Source: Phycisphaerales bacterium
GTDB taxonomy: Bacteria > Planctomycetota > Phycisphaerae > WQYP01
Direction of reading: 5' to 3'
Assembly (NCBI GenBank): GCA_027313145.1
Contig: DAHVEJ010000006.1
Location: forward strand, 1-52,288
DNA length: 52,288 nucleotides
The position numbers and the translations under genes are program-made. Each line of letters begins with the position of its first letter. Within the stretch, counting starts at the first letter, position 1. The notes under the pieces are model-generated. The model saw only the letters and a list, made by a program, of their open reading frames with translations, had not been told where the DNA came from and searched no databases. Below, in pieces: positions 19,301-27,040 of this stretch.

Positions 19301-20004
19301 AAAGCGTGTGGATTCTCGGCGGCGATGGATGGGCGTATGACATTGATTTTGGCGGATTGGACCATGTATTAAGCCTGCTTTTTGATGTCAATGTTCTGGT
19401 GCTGGACACGGAAGTATATTCCAACACCGGCGGTCAAAGTTCCAAGAGCACGCCGATTGGCGCTGTGGCTAAATTTGCCGCCGCCGGGAAAAGCACCCAG
19501 AAAAAAGACCTCGGACTGATGGCGATGAGTTATCGCCACGCGTATGTCGCCAGCATCGCTTTTGGTGCTAATGACAATCACACAGTTCGAGTCTTCAATG
19601 AAGCGGCGGCCTATCCCGGCCCGTCTTTAATAATTGCTTACAGCCACTGCATCGCGCATGGGTATGATCTCACCTACGGGATCAACCAGCAGAAATTGGC
19701 GGTGGATAGCGGCGTGTGGCCACTGTATCACTACGATCCGCGGCTGATTATGGAAGGCAAGCCGCCCTTGCAAATTGATTCACCAAAACAGAAAGCCAAT
19801 GTACGCGATTACATGCGTAATGAAACGCGGTTTTCCATGATCGAAAAAATTAATCCTGAAAGATTCCGCATGCTTTCGGAAGCCTCTGTGCGGAATACCG
19901 CCGAGCGGCTGGCACTGTATACACAATTGGCGGGGTTTGCATTTCCTGAAACTCAGGCTCCGAGTCAAAGCGAGCCGACCACCGCCACGGCAAAAGGAGA
20001 ATAA
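16393..20004 (+). CDS. nifJ: Pyruvate:ferredoxin (flavodoxin) oxidoreductase NifJ
   Basis: This enzyme converts pyruvate and CoA to acetyl-CoA and CO2 and reduces ferredoxin. The 1203-residue single-chain protein has the full order: an N-terminal alpha-like domain with YPITPSSPMGE, a gamma-like domain, a ferredoxin domain with two [4Fe-4S] motifs (CIQCNKCAFVCP near residue 696 and CTGCGLCVEVCP near 753), and the thiamine-diphosphate domain with CAGCGE near 828, GGDGWAYDIDFGG near 976 and a STGGQSS-like motif (SNTGGQSSKS). I chose the ATG at 16393 from AAAGGA upstream; one five codons earlier is possible. Lying between the hydrogenase genes and hypAB, it suggests that reduced ferredoxin from pyruvate feeds H2 production or the Hdr/Hox enzymes. 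Confidence 0.96.
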   Translation: MNTKQHLTMDGNEAAASVAYRTSDTAVIYPITPSSPMGEFFDDWSSRGQKNIWGDVPQVVEMQSEGGAIGAVHGALQAGAMCTTGTSSQGLLLMIPNLYKIAGELTSFVIQVAARSLATHALSIFGDHSDVMACRQTGFAMLASMNTQEAHDQAAIALAASLRSRIPFIHFFDGFRTSHELNGVDMLTDDQLRTLIPQAWVTAHRQRALTPDAPVLRGTAQNPDTFFQAREAANSFYDALPQIVLEEMRRFTELTGRIYQPYEYHGHPQATRVIIIMGSGAETTSETVRHLVEKGERIGCIIVRLYRPFAADMLVSAIPTTARNIAVMDRSKEPGSAGEPLYQDVVTALAQAMMVRALPMGEMPQVIGGRYGLSSKEFTPAMVKAVFDELGKSNPKPRFTVGINDDVTHLSIPVDQGFDLPMGDMVQALFYGLGADGTVGANKNSIKIIGDQTNLHAQGYFVYDSKKSGAMTISHLRFGHEPIRAPYLIRKANFVACHQFEFLERMDVLEMAAPGSVFLLNAPLDREKVWDYLPVEIQRTIIEKRLKFFAIDANKVARNTGMGRRINTIMQTAFFAISGVLPRDSAITAIKKAIKKTYEKRGDEIVQRNYEAVDQTLANLHEIPVPATATSNIRQESFAQPAMPDFTRRVQAVMMAGKGDLLPVSAFPVDGTWPTGTTKWEKRNIAVSIPEWDQQFCIQCNKCAFVCPHAAIRAKIYDQGDLAGAPASFKHVAYKAPDFKGMMYTLQVAPEDCTGCGLCVEVCPAKDKANPKHKAINMAPQISIRERERDNFNFFLNIPELDRSRITRLDAKASQFLLPLFEFSGACAGCGETPYIKLLTQLFGDRLIIANATGCSSIYGGNLPTTPYTTNREGRGPAWNNSLFEDNAEFGLGMRLALDQHIRQAQRLVKQLAGRIGDTLSTALLEADQSSEKGIAQQRGRVVELRKRLVDIKEPESTVLGQVADYLVRKSVWILGGDGWAYDIDFGGLDHVLSLLFDVNVLVLDTEVYSNTGGQSSKSTPIGAVAKFAAAGKSTQKKDLGLMAMSYRHAYVASIAFGANDNHTVRVFNEAAAYPGPSLIIAYSHCIAHGYDLTYGINQQKLAVDSGVWPLYHYDPRLIMEGKPPLQIDSPKQKANVRDYMRNETRFSMIEKINPERFRMLSEASVRNTAERLALYTQLAGFAFPETQAPSQSEPTTATAKGE

Positions 20005-20008
20005 TACT

Positions 20009-21031
20009 ATGGATATGTCTACCAACTATATGGGCTTTGATCTTCCTCACCCGCTGATACCGGGAGCTTCGCCGATGGCCAATGACATTGACACGGTCCG
20101 CCGTCTGGAGGATGCCGGCGCTCCGATGATTATCATGCCTTCGATTTTTGAAGAGCAGTTGGTTCAGGAGGAAATCTATGTAGATTGGGCGCTCACGCAA
20201 GGGGATGAAAACTCCGGCGAAGCGTCGGGGTATTTGACGACACCGTATAATTTCCGGCTCGGCCCCGATGCCTATCTTAAACAGCTACAGAAAATAAAAT
20301 CTGTTGTGCGCGTCCCGGTTATCGCCTCACTCAACGGCCGCACGCTGGGCGGATGGACCTCTTACGCCAAGCAGTTGGAGCAAGCAGGTGCCGACGGTAT
20401 CGAGTTAAATCTTTACGATTTAGCCTTGACTGCGTTTCGTGACTCCACGGATGTTGAACGCGACATGCTGGCGATCATACGGGACGTGCGCAAGGTGGTA
20501 AGGCTTCCATTGGCGGTGAAGCTCTCCGGCTTTTACACATCCCCCGTGCATTTTGTCGCGCAGGCCGCAAAAGCCGGAGCGGGAAGTGTCGTGATCTTTA
20601 ACCGCTTTTACCAGGCGGATATTGATATTGACAATCTGACGATAAAGCGCGAACTCAAGTTATCCACATCGGATGAACTTTTGCCGCGCCTGCGCTGGGT
20701 GGCGGCCATCAGCGGGCAGGTGGATTGCCAGGTGGCTATCACCGGCGGCGTCCAAAATGCGCGCGACGCCGTCAAATGTCTTATGGTCGGCGCTGATGCC
20801 GTACAGGTCGTTTCCGCGCTTTTGGAGTACGGTCCGGACCACCTGAAGGTGCTGCGGGACGCTTTGGCGGAGTGGCTGCGGGCCAATGAATATTTGTCGG
20901 TTAAGCAAATGAAGGGGTCCATGAGTATGGCGCGATCCCCGGAGCCGGAATTGTTCGAACGCGGCAATTACATTCGCATCCTCCAGGGATGGAAAAAAAT
21001 GGAAAGCGGTATGGAGTTATTCTGGAGTTGA
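20009..21031 (+). CDS. Dihydroorotate dehydrogenase-like FMN protein
   Basis: The 340-residue product is a TIM-barrel flavoprotein related to PyrD/PreA. It begins FDLPHPLIPGASPMAND, shows the barrel motif VPVIASLNGRTLGGW, and has the C-terminal phosphate-binding segment AITGGVQNARDAV followed by ADAVQVVSALLEYG, as expected for FMN binding. In true class 1 enzymes the barrel carries an N-x-S-C-P loop with the catalytic Cys. Here the equivalent stretch reads GIELNLYDLAL, without Cys or Ser, so it is probably not a pyrimidine-pathway enzyme. It starts four bases after nifJ behind AAAGGAG and precedes hypA, so a redox role linked to PFOR or hydrogenase is likely but unknown. Confidence 0.88.
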   Translation: MDMSTNYMGFDLPHPLIPGASPMANDIDTVRRLEDAGAPMIIMPSIFEEQLVQEEIYVDWALTQGDENSGEASGYLTTPYNFRLGPDAYLKQLQKIKSVVRVPVIASLNGRTLGGWTSYAKQLEQAGADGIELNLYDLALTAFRDSTDVERDMLAIIRDVRKVVRLPLAVKLSGFYTSPVHFVAQAAKAGAGSVVIFNRFYQADIDIDNLTIKRELKLSTSDELLPRLRWVAAISGQVDCQVAITGGVQNARDAVKCLMVGADAVQVVSALLEYGPDHLKVLRDALAEWLRANEYLSVKQMKGSMSMARSPEPELFERGNYIRILQGWKKMESGMELFWS

Positions 21032-21034
21032 GTC

Positions 21035-21469
21035 ATGCATGAAGTTTCGATTGCGGAAGCGTTAATCGCGTTAATCCGGCGGCACATGCCGACAAACGGG
21101 AAGCTGATCCGGGCCACCGTGCGTATCGGCCCCATGCACGGCGTGGTGTCGGAGGCCATGGAAATGGCGTGGAATATCGCCAGCTCGGAAGCTGCCTGGC
21201 CCGCAGCGCAACTGAAAATTATAACTCCGCCCTGGCGCTTACGATGCGTGTCATGTGGACGGTGCTGGGAGCCCGCAACGGTTGATGAACACTGCGTATG
21301 TGGTTTCACGAAGGCTGATATTATGGGCGGCGATGAATTTCAGTTGGATTCCATCGAAGTGGACTGTCCGGTAAAACATCCTAAGCGAAGGTCCACGGCT
21401 GGTGTCCGTGCACGCGGCAGAACCCTCAAAAAAGGAGTTAACCATGAGCACCAAAGTTCCAATTGTTGA
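21035..21469 (+). CDS. hypA: Hydrogenase nickel insertion protein HypA
   Basis: HypA delivers nickel to the hydrogenase large subunit together with HypB. The N terminus MHEVSIAEAL gives His2 and the conserved Glu3 of the nickel site, which fixes the start. The zinc domain is unusual. The first pair is a normal CVSC, but the second is CVCG, with only one residue between the cysteines; another Cys lies just after the first pair (GRCWE). The product has 144 residues, about 30 more than usual, because a basic C-terminal tail continues over the hypB ribosome site and 26 bases into hypB. It follows the flavoprotein gene by three bases. Confidence 0.92.
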   Translation: MHEVSIAEALIALIRRHMPTNGKLIRATVRIGPMHGVVSEAMEMAWNIASSEAAWPAAQLKIITPPWRLRCVSCGRCWEPATVDEHCVCGFTKADIMGGDEFQLDSIEVDCPVKHPKRRSTAGVRARGRTLKKGVNHEHQSSNC

Positions 21470-22118
21470 AAATGTTCTTAAACTCAACGATGAAATGGCG
21501 ATTCAGAATCAGCGATTATTTCAACAGGCCGGCGTATTTGTGGTGGATTTAATCGGTGCGCCCGGCGCGGGAAAAACAGCCTTGTTGGAGCTTACGCTCC
21601 GTCAACTCAAGAGTGTTTTGGACATCGGTGTGATCGTCGGTGATCCGGCAACCTGCCGCGATGGAGACCGTCTGGCCAAGCATTCGGAGCATATCGTACA
21701 GGTCAACACCGGAAGCGGATGCCACCTTGATGCCAATCAGATCCGCCATGCCATGAATAAGCTTAAACTTGCCGATCTCGATTTGCTTATTATCGAAAAT
21801 GTTGGCAATCTGATCTGCCCGGTCTCATTTAATCTCGGTCAGAACTGCAAAGTCGGAATGTTCAGTGTCAGTGAAGGCGACGATAAAGCCGCCAAGCATC
21901 CGAATCTGGTCGTATCGGCGGATGCGCTAATTCTTAATAAAATTGATCTATTGCCCTATATTCCCTTTGATCTCGAATGCTTCCGTCAGGATGTGGCACA
22001 TCTTAATCGAACCGCCCCCCTGCTGGAAATTTCCGTTGCCCGCAATCAGGCCAACGCCTGGCTGGACTGGCTGATAGAAAACGCAAAACGGCCGGAGCAC
22101 CTTACGAAGTCCAATTGA
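21444..22118 (+). CDS. hypB: Hydrogenase nickel incorporation GTPase HypB
   Basis: HypB is the GTPase that drives nickel transfer with HypA. The 224-residue protein has a P-loop GAPGAGKT at residues 38-45, GDPATCRDGDRL, the metal-binding region NTGSGCHLDANQI, the ENVGNLICP motif and the NKIDLLPY guanine-specificity motif. It lacks the N-terminal His-rich nickel store and the CxxCGC site found in some HypB proteins, so it is the minimal form. The ATG at 21444 has AAGGAG seven bases upstream and overlaps the long hypA tail. It is the last gene of the plus-strand operon and converges with pntB 55 bases later, without a recognisable hairpin between them. Confidence 0.94.
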   Translation: MSTKVPIVENVLKLNDEMAIQNQRLFQQAGVFVVDLIGAPGAGKTALLELTLRQLKSVLDIGVIVGDPATCRDGDRLAKHSEHIVQVNTGSGCHLDANQIRHAMNKLKLADLDLLIIENVGNLICPVSFNLGQNCKVGMFSVSEGDDKAAKHPNLVVSADALILNKIDLLPYIPFDLECFRQDVAHLNRTAPLLEISVARNQANAWLDWLIENAKRPEHLTKSN

Positions 22119-22173
22119 GCCGACCAGGCATGTATCAAACGCTAAACATAAGGTCGAATTTCATAAGAGCTTT

Positions 22174-23616
22174 TTACAGTTTTTCCAGCTCAGCGATGAT
22201 GTCGAGCACCGCTTTCTTGCCGTCCGCGAAATACATCAGGCAGTTTTTGGCGGCAAAAAGCGGATTGGGAATGCCGGCAAAACCGGAACTCAGGCTGCGT
22301 TTAATCACGATTACCGTGCCGGCTTTATCCACATTCAAAATCGGCATGCCCGCGATAGGACTATTGGGATTATCACGCGCATCGGGATTCACCACATCAT
22401 TGGCACCATTGACGATGACCACATCCATGTTTTCAAATTCCGGATTGATTCGATCCATTTCCATAAGATGATCATAGGGAATATTGGCCTCCGCCAAGAG
22501 CACATTCATGTGGCCCGGCATGCGCCCGGCGACCGGATGAATACCGAACTGCACATCCACCGAGCGTGATTCCAATAGCTCAAATAGCTGCCCCACGGCG
22601 TGTTGCGCTTGCGCCACCGCCAAGCCATAACCCGGCACAATGGCCACACGGCGGGCACCGTCCAAGATGGCCGCCACTTCTTCGGCGTTGACGCTTTTAA
22701 TATTTCCGCCGTAAATATCATCGGATTTTGCGGCCTTGCCGGCTTGCACCTGCCCGAACAGCACATTGATAAAAGATCGGTTCATCGCTTTGCACATGAT
22801 CATCGCCAGGATGAAGCCTGATGATCCTTCCAAAGCACCACCAATGATTAAGAGTTTATTGTTCAGGACAAATCCCATGGCGGATGCGGATAAGCCCGCG
22901 TAACTGTTAAGTAGTGCGATGACTGTGGGCATATCGCCGCCGCCGATCGGCAGAATCAGCATCACTCCAAACAGCAGACACAGGGCAATAAAAATTGGAA
23001 AAACCAGCGGGTTGGCGGGAATAACAACCACCATGGCTCCGGCGATGATAGATGCGCCTAATACGGAAATACTGGCGACGTTCTGAAACGGATAATTCAT
23101 GGGCTGTGTGGGCAGTATTTCCTGCAGCTTTCCCGCCGCCACAAGACTGCCGGTAAATGTCAGGTAACCCAGAAGCGATTCAAACCCGATGGCAACAAGT
23201 GTGGAGGTGCCCAATGATGCCCCGTGGGCGTAATATTCTGCTGTTCCCACCAGCGCCGCCGCCAAGGCTCCAAAGGCATGAAATAGGGCAATCTGTTGCG
23301 GAACGGCGGTCATGGGAATCAAAAGGGCCATGGGAAGCGCGGCCGCAATGGCGATGGCGAAGGCGATGAAAATCCAGTCATAATGCCGCACTTCCGGAAG
23401 AAAAAGTGTGGCAATAATCGCGGCAGCCATGCCAATTTCTCCGGCCAGCACGCCCCAGCGCGCGGTTTTGGGGCTGCTTAGCCACTTCAACGACAGCGCA
23501 AAAAGCATGGCCGCAGCCAGATAAATCAAAATGACATAAGCCGGCATGACTTGGCGATGGGGTAAGAACTTGGCCGTTGCGGCGATGATCGTTACAGGTA
23601 AATAGGAACTTATCAC
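22174..23616 (-). CDS. pntB: NAD(P) transhydrogenase subunit beta PntB
   Basis: PntB contributes most of the membrane domain and the NADP(H)-binding domain III of the proton-translocating transhydrogenase, which exchanges hydride between NADH and NADP+ using the proton gradient. The 480-residue product has a run of about nine hydrophobic helices in its first 280 residues. After them comes domain III with GYGLAVAQAQHAV, GIHPVAGRMPGHMNVLL, NGANDVVNP and KRSLSSGFAGIPNPLF. The start is a GTG at 23616 with GGGAG about seven bases upstream; an internal ATG at 23547 (MPAYVILIYL) matches the usual family start and cannot be excluded. It is the last gene of pntAA-pntAB-pntB. Confidence 0.94.
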   Translation of the reverse strand: MISSYLPVTIIAATAKFLPHRQVMPAYVILIYLAAAMLFALSLKWLSSPKTARWGVLAGEIGMAAAIIATLFLPEVRHYDWIFIAFAIAIAAALPMALLIPMTAVPQQIALFHAFGALAAALVGTAEYYAHGASLGTSTLVAIGFESLLGYLTFTGSLVAAGKLQEILPTQPMNYPFQNVASISVLGASIIAGAMVVVIPANPLVFPIFIALCLLFGVMLILPIGGGDMPTVIALLNSYAGLSASAMGFVLNNKLLIIGGALEGSSGFILAMIMCKAMNRSFINVLFGQVQAGKAAKSDDIYGGNIKSVNAEEVAAILDGARRVAIVPGYGLAVAQAQHAVGQLFELLESRSVDVQFGIHPVAGRMPGHMNVLLAEANIPYDHLMEMDRINPEFENMDVVIVNGANDVVNPDARDNPNSPIAGMPILNVDKAGTVIVIKRSLSSGFAGIPNPLFAAKNCLMYFADGKKAVLDIIAELEKL

Positions 23617-23667
23617 AAGGTGCTCCCGTGGCTAGAGGTTTAAGTAAACGACAGGCAGGCGTTGAAA

Positions 23668-23961
23668 TCACTGCGACTTGCGCTTCTTAAACATCTTGAG
23701 CATACGATCGGTCATTAAAAAGCCCCCCACCACATTGATCATTGAGGCCGTCACCGCAATGGTCCCCAACACCACGACCATGGTAGTGTTGTGCCCCGCA
23801 CCGGTCACCGCAATGGCTCCGACCACCGAGATCGCCGAGATCGCATTGGTCAGCGACATCAGGGGAGTGTGGAGTTGGGGCGAAACCCGCCGCACCACTT
23901 CATAGCCCAGAAACGCCGCCAGCGCAAAGACAAACAAATTGGATTCCAAAGATGGATTCAT
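23668..23961 (-). CDS. pntAB: NAD(P) transhydrogenase small membrane subunit PntAB (alpha-2)
   Basis: In organisms with a three-gene transhydrogenase, this small protein supplies the membrane helices that form the C terminus of PntA in E. coli. The 97-residue product has three hydrophobic stretches ([33 protein letters not shown], and [21 protein letters not shown]) with the typical [16 protein letters not shown] loop. It ends in a basic cytosolic tail. I chose the ATG at 23961 because GGAG lies about nine bases upstream and the family begins just before the first helix. It is 90 bases downstream of pntAA and 51 upstream of pntB. Confidence 0.92.
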   Translation of the reverse strand: MNPSLESNLFVFALAAFLGYEVVRRVSPQLHTPLMSLTNAISAISVVGAIAVTGAGHNTTMVVVLGTIAVTASMINVVGGFLMTDRMLKMFKKRKSQ

Positions 23962-24051
23962 ACTTGTATCTCCAACAAAGCAATCATTGCCTATTTTATA
24001 TGCCGGCTCCGGCGGCTTTCTGTGCCGCACGCTTAGTTTCGGTCCGTTCTC

Positions 24052-25242
24052 TTAGCCTGTACCCGCCGCAGCATCCGGTGATTCCAGTACCGGCAGGCCC
24101 AGTAGCTCACGCACACGCGGATTAACAATGACGCCCTCCCGCATGACCAGCATCTCACGCGTAATTTGATCCTGCATATCCAGGAGGCACTGCCCATTTT
24201 TAACCAGATGCTTTAATACATTAACCATATTGTTGGCATACATTTGACTGGCGTGAACCGGCAGTGTGGCGGTGAGGTTTGTCGGCCCCAGAATCGTGAC
24301 ACCCTGATGCACCACCACTTCATCCGGGCGCGTCAGGGAACAATTGCCGCCGCGCGAGGCCGCCAGATCAACAACAATCGAGCCGGCTTCCATTCCGGCA
24401 ACCATGTCATCGGAGATCAGAATCGGCGCTTTTTTGCCCGGTACGGCCGCCGTGGATATGACGATATCCGCCTCACTGACGCTATGCGCCATTAATTCGC
24501 GCTGCCGCCGCTGCTCTTCGGCCGTCTGCTGCCGAGCGTAACCAGCGGGAGTTTGCGCTTCCGCGGCCTGCATGGGCAACTCGATAAATCGGGCACCCAG
24601 GCTTTGCACCTGCTCTTTAACCGCAGGCCGCACGTCAAACGCACTGACTTGCGCACCCAGCCGCCGGGCCGTAGCAATCGCCTGCAGCCCCGCCACGCCG
24701 GCTCCGATGACAAACACTTTGGCCGGGGTGATTGTGCCGGCGGCGGTAATCATCATGGGAAAAATTTTTCCAAGTTTTTCCGCCGCGATCAACACCGCCT
24801 TGTACCCTGCGAGGCTGGCCATGGAAGAAAGAGCATCCATACTCTGAGCACGGGTAATGCGCGGCACCAGTTCCATCGCCAAGAGAGTCACAGCAGATTG
24901 TGATAACGACTGCATGGCGGATTTATCCGTCAACGGATCGGCAAATGCAATGATCACCACACCACGCTTTAGCTCCGCCATATCCGCACCGGAAGCGGAA
25001 GTATTGGACCCTAAGGCATGCACCTGCACGAGAATATCCGTCTGCCGCAGCAAGGTTATGCGATCGGGCACTACCGTTGCCCCGGCCTTGGCATAAGCCG
25101 CATCAGGAAAGCCGGCCGTCACCCCTGCCCCAGATTGAATGTGAACTTCCATCCCCTGCTTGACCAGACTGGCCGCTGCCGCCGGAGTAAGCGCTACCAT
25201 TTGTTCGCCGGGAAAAATTTCTTTTAAAGCCGAGACGATCAT
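24052..25242 (-). CDS. pntAA: NAD(P) transhydrogenase subunit alpha PntAA (NAD(H)-binding domain I)
   Basis: This soluble subunit binds NAD(H) and is homologous to alanine dehydrogenase. The 396-residue product has the N-terminal FPGEQMVALTP region, the KLGKIFPMMITAAGTI segment with the first conserved loop, and the Rossmann motif VIGAGVAGLQAIATARRLGAQV, followed by FDVRPAVKEQVQSLG and the RQQTAEEQ mobile loop. It lacks C-terminal membrane helices, which are supplied by the next gene. The ATG at 25242 has GGAAG upstream. The set would let the cell balance NADH from pyruvate and H2 metabolism with NADPH demand. Confidence 0.94.
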   Translation of the reverse strand: MIVSALKEIFPGEQMVALTPAAAASLVKQGMEVHIQSGAGVTAGFPDAAYAKAGATVVPDRITLLRQTDILVQVHALGSNTSASGADMAELKRGVVIIAFADPLTDKSAMQSLSQSAVTLLAMELVPRITRAQSMDALSSMASLAGYKAVLIAAEKLGKIFPMMITAAGTITPAKVFVIGAGVAGLQAIATARRLGAQVSAFDVRPAVKEQVQSLGARFIELPMQAAEAQTPAGYARQQTAEEQRRQRELMAHSVSEADIVISTAAVPGKKAPILISDDMVAGMEAGSIVVDLAASRGGNCSLTRPDEVVVHQGVTILGPTNLTATLPVHASQMYANNMVNVLKHLVKNGQCLLDMQDQITREMLVMREGVIVNPRVRELLGLPVLESPDAAAGTG

Positions 25243-25404
25243 AACAGGACTTCCATATCTACAAAGATATAATGATCCCGGTTGGGAATTTTTGCAAGTC
25301 AGTACAAAGGAGCCACTCCATGGGAGCCTGCCCGAGTAACGGCCGGTCGGCGAGATGGCGGTAATTAACTCAATGCGGCGGAACCAAGAGACTTGCAGAT
25401 CGGC

Positions 25405-26373
25405 CTAAGCAATAAATTCCGCTGAATCCTCCCGGCGGGTTCGCAGGGTCAGCATCATCACCTGCGGCGGGCAGAACAAACGAAGGCGCAATCCCGCTTT
25501 GCCGATGCCCCGATTGACGATTAGCCAGGTATCCGCAATGCGATTTAATCCGGTGCACATATTCGCCGGCAGCACATCATGCCCTATGATCGGACTTCCA
25601 TCCGGATAACATATTTGCCCACCATGCGTATGACCCGCCAGACACACATCCACCCCCGCCGCAGCCGCGGAATGGATAAGATCCGGATAATGCAACAGCA
25701 TAAGTTTAAAGTCGGTGCTCTGTACGTTGCGCATGGCGGCAGGAATATCTGTATCACTGCGCCGATGCTGGGCCACGCCAATTAGCGCCATGCGTTGGCC
25801 ACCCCGTTCAATAATGACCGACTCATTAACCAGCATCACCGCCCCCCCCGCCACCAGCGCCGGCCCCAACTCCAGCGAATCATGATTGCCCAGGATAAAG
25901 TATGTTCCCAATGTGGTATGAATGGCGGACATCAGACGCTGAACATTAGGCAGCGTCTTTTTCCATTTCCAACTGCGGTGCCCCAGATCGCCTGTGATAA
26001 CGGCCAGATCAGGTTGCAGCGGGGAAATTTGATCGCTCCAGTGCTGCAACTCGGCGGTCCATCGTGTAATGTGCAGATCAGAGAGGTGCAAAATACGTAT
26101 ACCGTCAAACGCTTCGGGTAAGCGATCAAGCATCAGTTCAAGATATTCTACTTCCGGCATAGTCGCATCCAACAGCGCCGATCGTTGTTCTCCGGAAACA
26201 ACTTCCCGGAGCACTGGGCTTACACCTGAAGATTCTATACTGCCGAAGTGTCGGCGGTACAGCAGTTGATCGGGAAGCTGGTCAAATGCCGGATTACCGC
26301 CGCCCGGAAGCTTGGGCCGGCTAGGCCGCTTGAAACGCCGAGGGGCATAACTTAGCCAAATGACATTTTTCAC
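25405..26373 (-). CDS. Calcineurin-like metallophosphoesterase (YkuE/YaeI-like)
   Basis: The product is a dinuclear-metal phosphoesterase of the YaeI/YkuE group, which acts on lipid or other phosphoesters near the membrane in characterised members. The 322 residues contain the motif series SDLHIT (near 98-103), TGDLGHRS, LGNHDSLE, HYPD and AGHTHGGQ, so all metal ligands are present. Two differences from the family stand out: the first ~90 residues have no recognisable domain or signal peptide, and the gene start overlaps the 3' end of nth by 53 bases in another frame. An internal start in the leader is therefore possible. The real substrate cannot be read from the sequence. Confidence 0.85.
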   Translation of the reverse strand: MKNVIWLSYAPRRFKRPSRPKLPGGGNPAFDQLPDQLLYRRHFGSIESSGVSPVLREVVSGEQRSALLDATMPEVEYLELMLDRLPEAFDGIRILHLSDLHITRWTAELQHWSDQISPLQPDLAVITGDLGHRSWKWKKTLPNVQRLMSAIHTTLGTYFILGNHDSLELGPALVAGGAVMLVNESVIIERGGQRMALIGVAQHRRSDTDIPAAMRNVQSTDFKLMLLHYPDLIHSAAAAGVDVCLAGHTHGGQICYPDGSPIIGHDVLPANMCTGLNRIADTWLIVNRGIGKAGLRLRLFCPPQVMMLTLRTRREDSAEFIA

Positions 26374-27001
26374 ATGCGGGCTTTCGCGCTACACACACCG
26401 CCCGGCCATGCGCAATAAGCAGATGCGAAACCAGCGTCCAATCGCTGCGCGGAATCAAGGCCATCAAATCTTTCTCCACTTTTTCCGGATCATCGTGTTG
26501 TGACAAACCCAAACGCCGGGCCAGTCGCCCCACATGCGTGTCGACCACGACGCCAACCTGTTTGCCAAACGCATTGCCCAATACCACATTGGCCGTTTTA
26601 CGCCCGACCCCCCGCAACGCTGTAAGCGCTTCCATTGTACTGGGCACCTCCCCGCCATGAGTCGCCATAAGATGTTGGGCCGTTTGCTGTATGGACTTCG
26701 CTTTCGCCCGGAAAAATCCAGTGCTTTTAATAATGTCTTCAAGCCGTGAAATATCCGCCGTCGCCAACGATGCCGCATCGGGAAATTGCTTAAAAAGCAC
26801 CGGCGTAACCATGTTGACGCGCACATCAGTGCATTGCGCGGAAAGAATGGTGGCAATCAGCAATTCCAGTGGCGAATGATGGTTCAACGCGCAATGCGCA
26901 TCAGGATACATTTTTTTCAGTAATGCCAGAATCTGATCACAGCGCTTCCGCCGAGCCGCAGCGCTTTCTCGGAACTTACTTTTTTTCCCAACTTTTTTCA
27001 T
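26321..27001 (-). CDS. nth: Endonuclease III (DNA glycosylase/AP lyase)
   Basis: Nth removes oxidised pyrimidines and cleaves the abasic site in base-excision repair. The 226-residue protein has the helix-hairpin-helix LRGVGRKTANVVLG with catalytic Lys135, the VDTHVGRLARRLGL motif with catalytic Asp154, and the [4Fe-4S] loop with the exact C-x6-C-x2-C-x5-C spacing (CVARKPACEKCHLAKLC) near residues 203-219. The N-terminal 20 residues are strongly basic. The start is an ATG preceded only by a weak ribosome site. It is followed by the metallophosphoesterase gene, whose start lies inside its 3' end. Confidence 0.96.
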   Translation of the reverse strand: MKKVGKKSKFRESAAARRKRCDQILALLKKMYPDAHCALNHHSPLELLIATILSAQCTDVRVNMVTPVLFKQFPDAASLATADISRLEDIIKSTGFFRAKAKSIQQTAQHLMATHGGEVPSTMEALTALRGVGRKTANVVLGNAFGKQVGVVVDTHVGRLARRLGLSQHDDPEKVEKDLMALIPRSDWTLVSHLLIAHGRAVCVARKPACEKCHLAKLCPSAFQAA

Positions 27002-27040
27002 AATCAGCCAGACCCTTTACCCGTTCTTAATCGGCTTGTT

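Noticed and set aside
25269-25310. Promoter TTGCAA-17-CATTAT before pntAA on the minus strand
   Set aside because: Spacing is right, but each box matches only four of six consensus bases; too weak to list as a feature.
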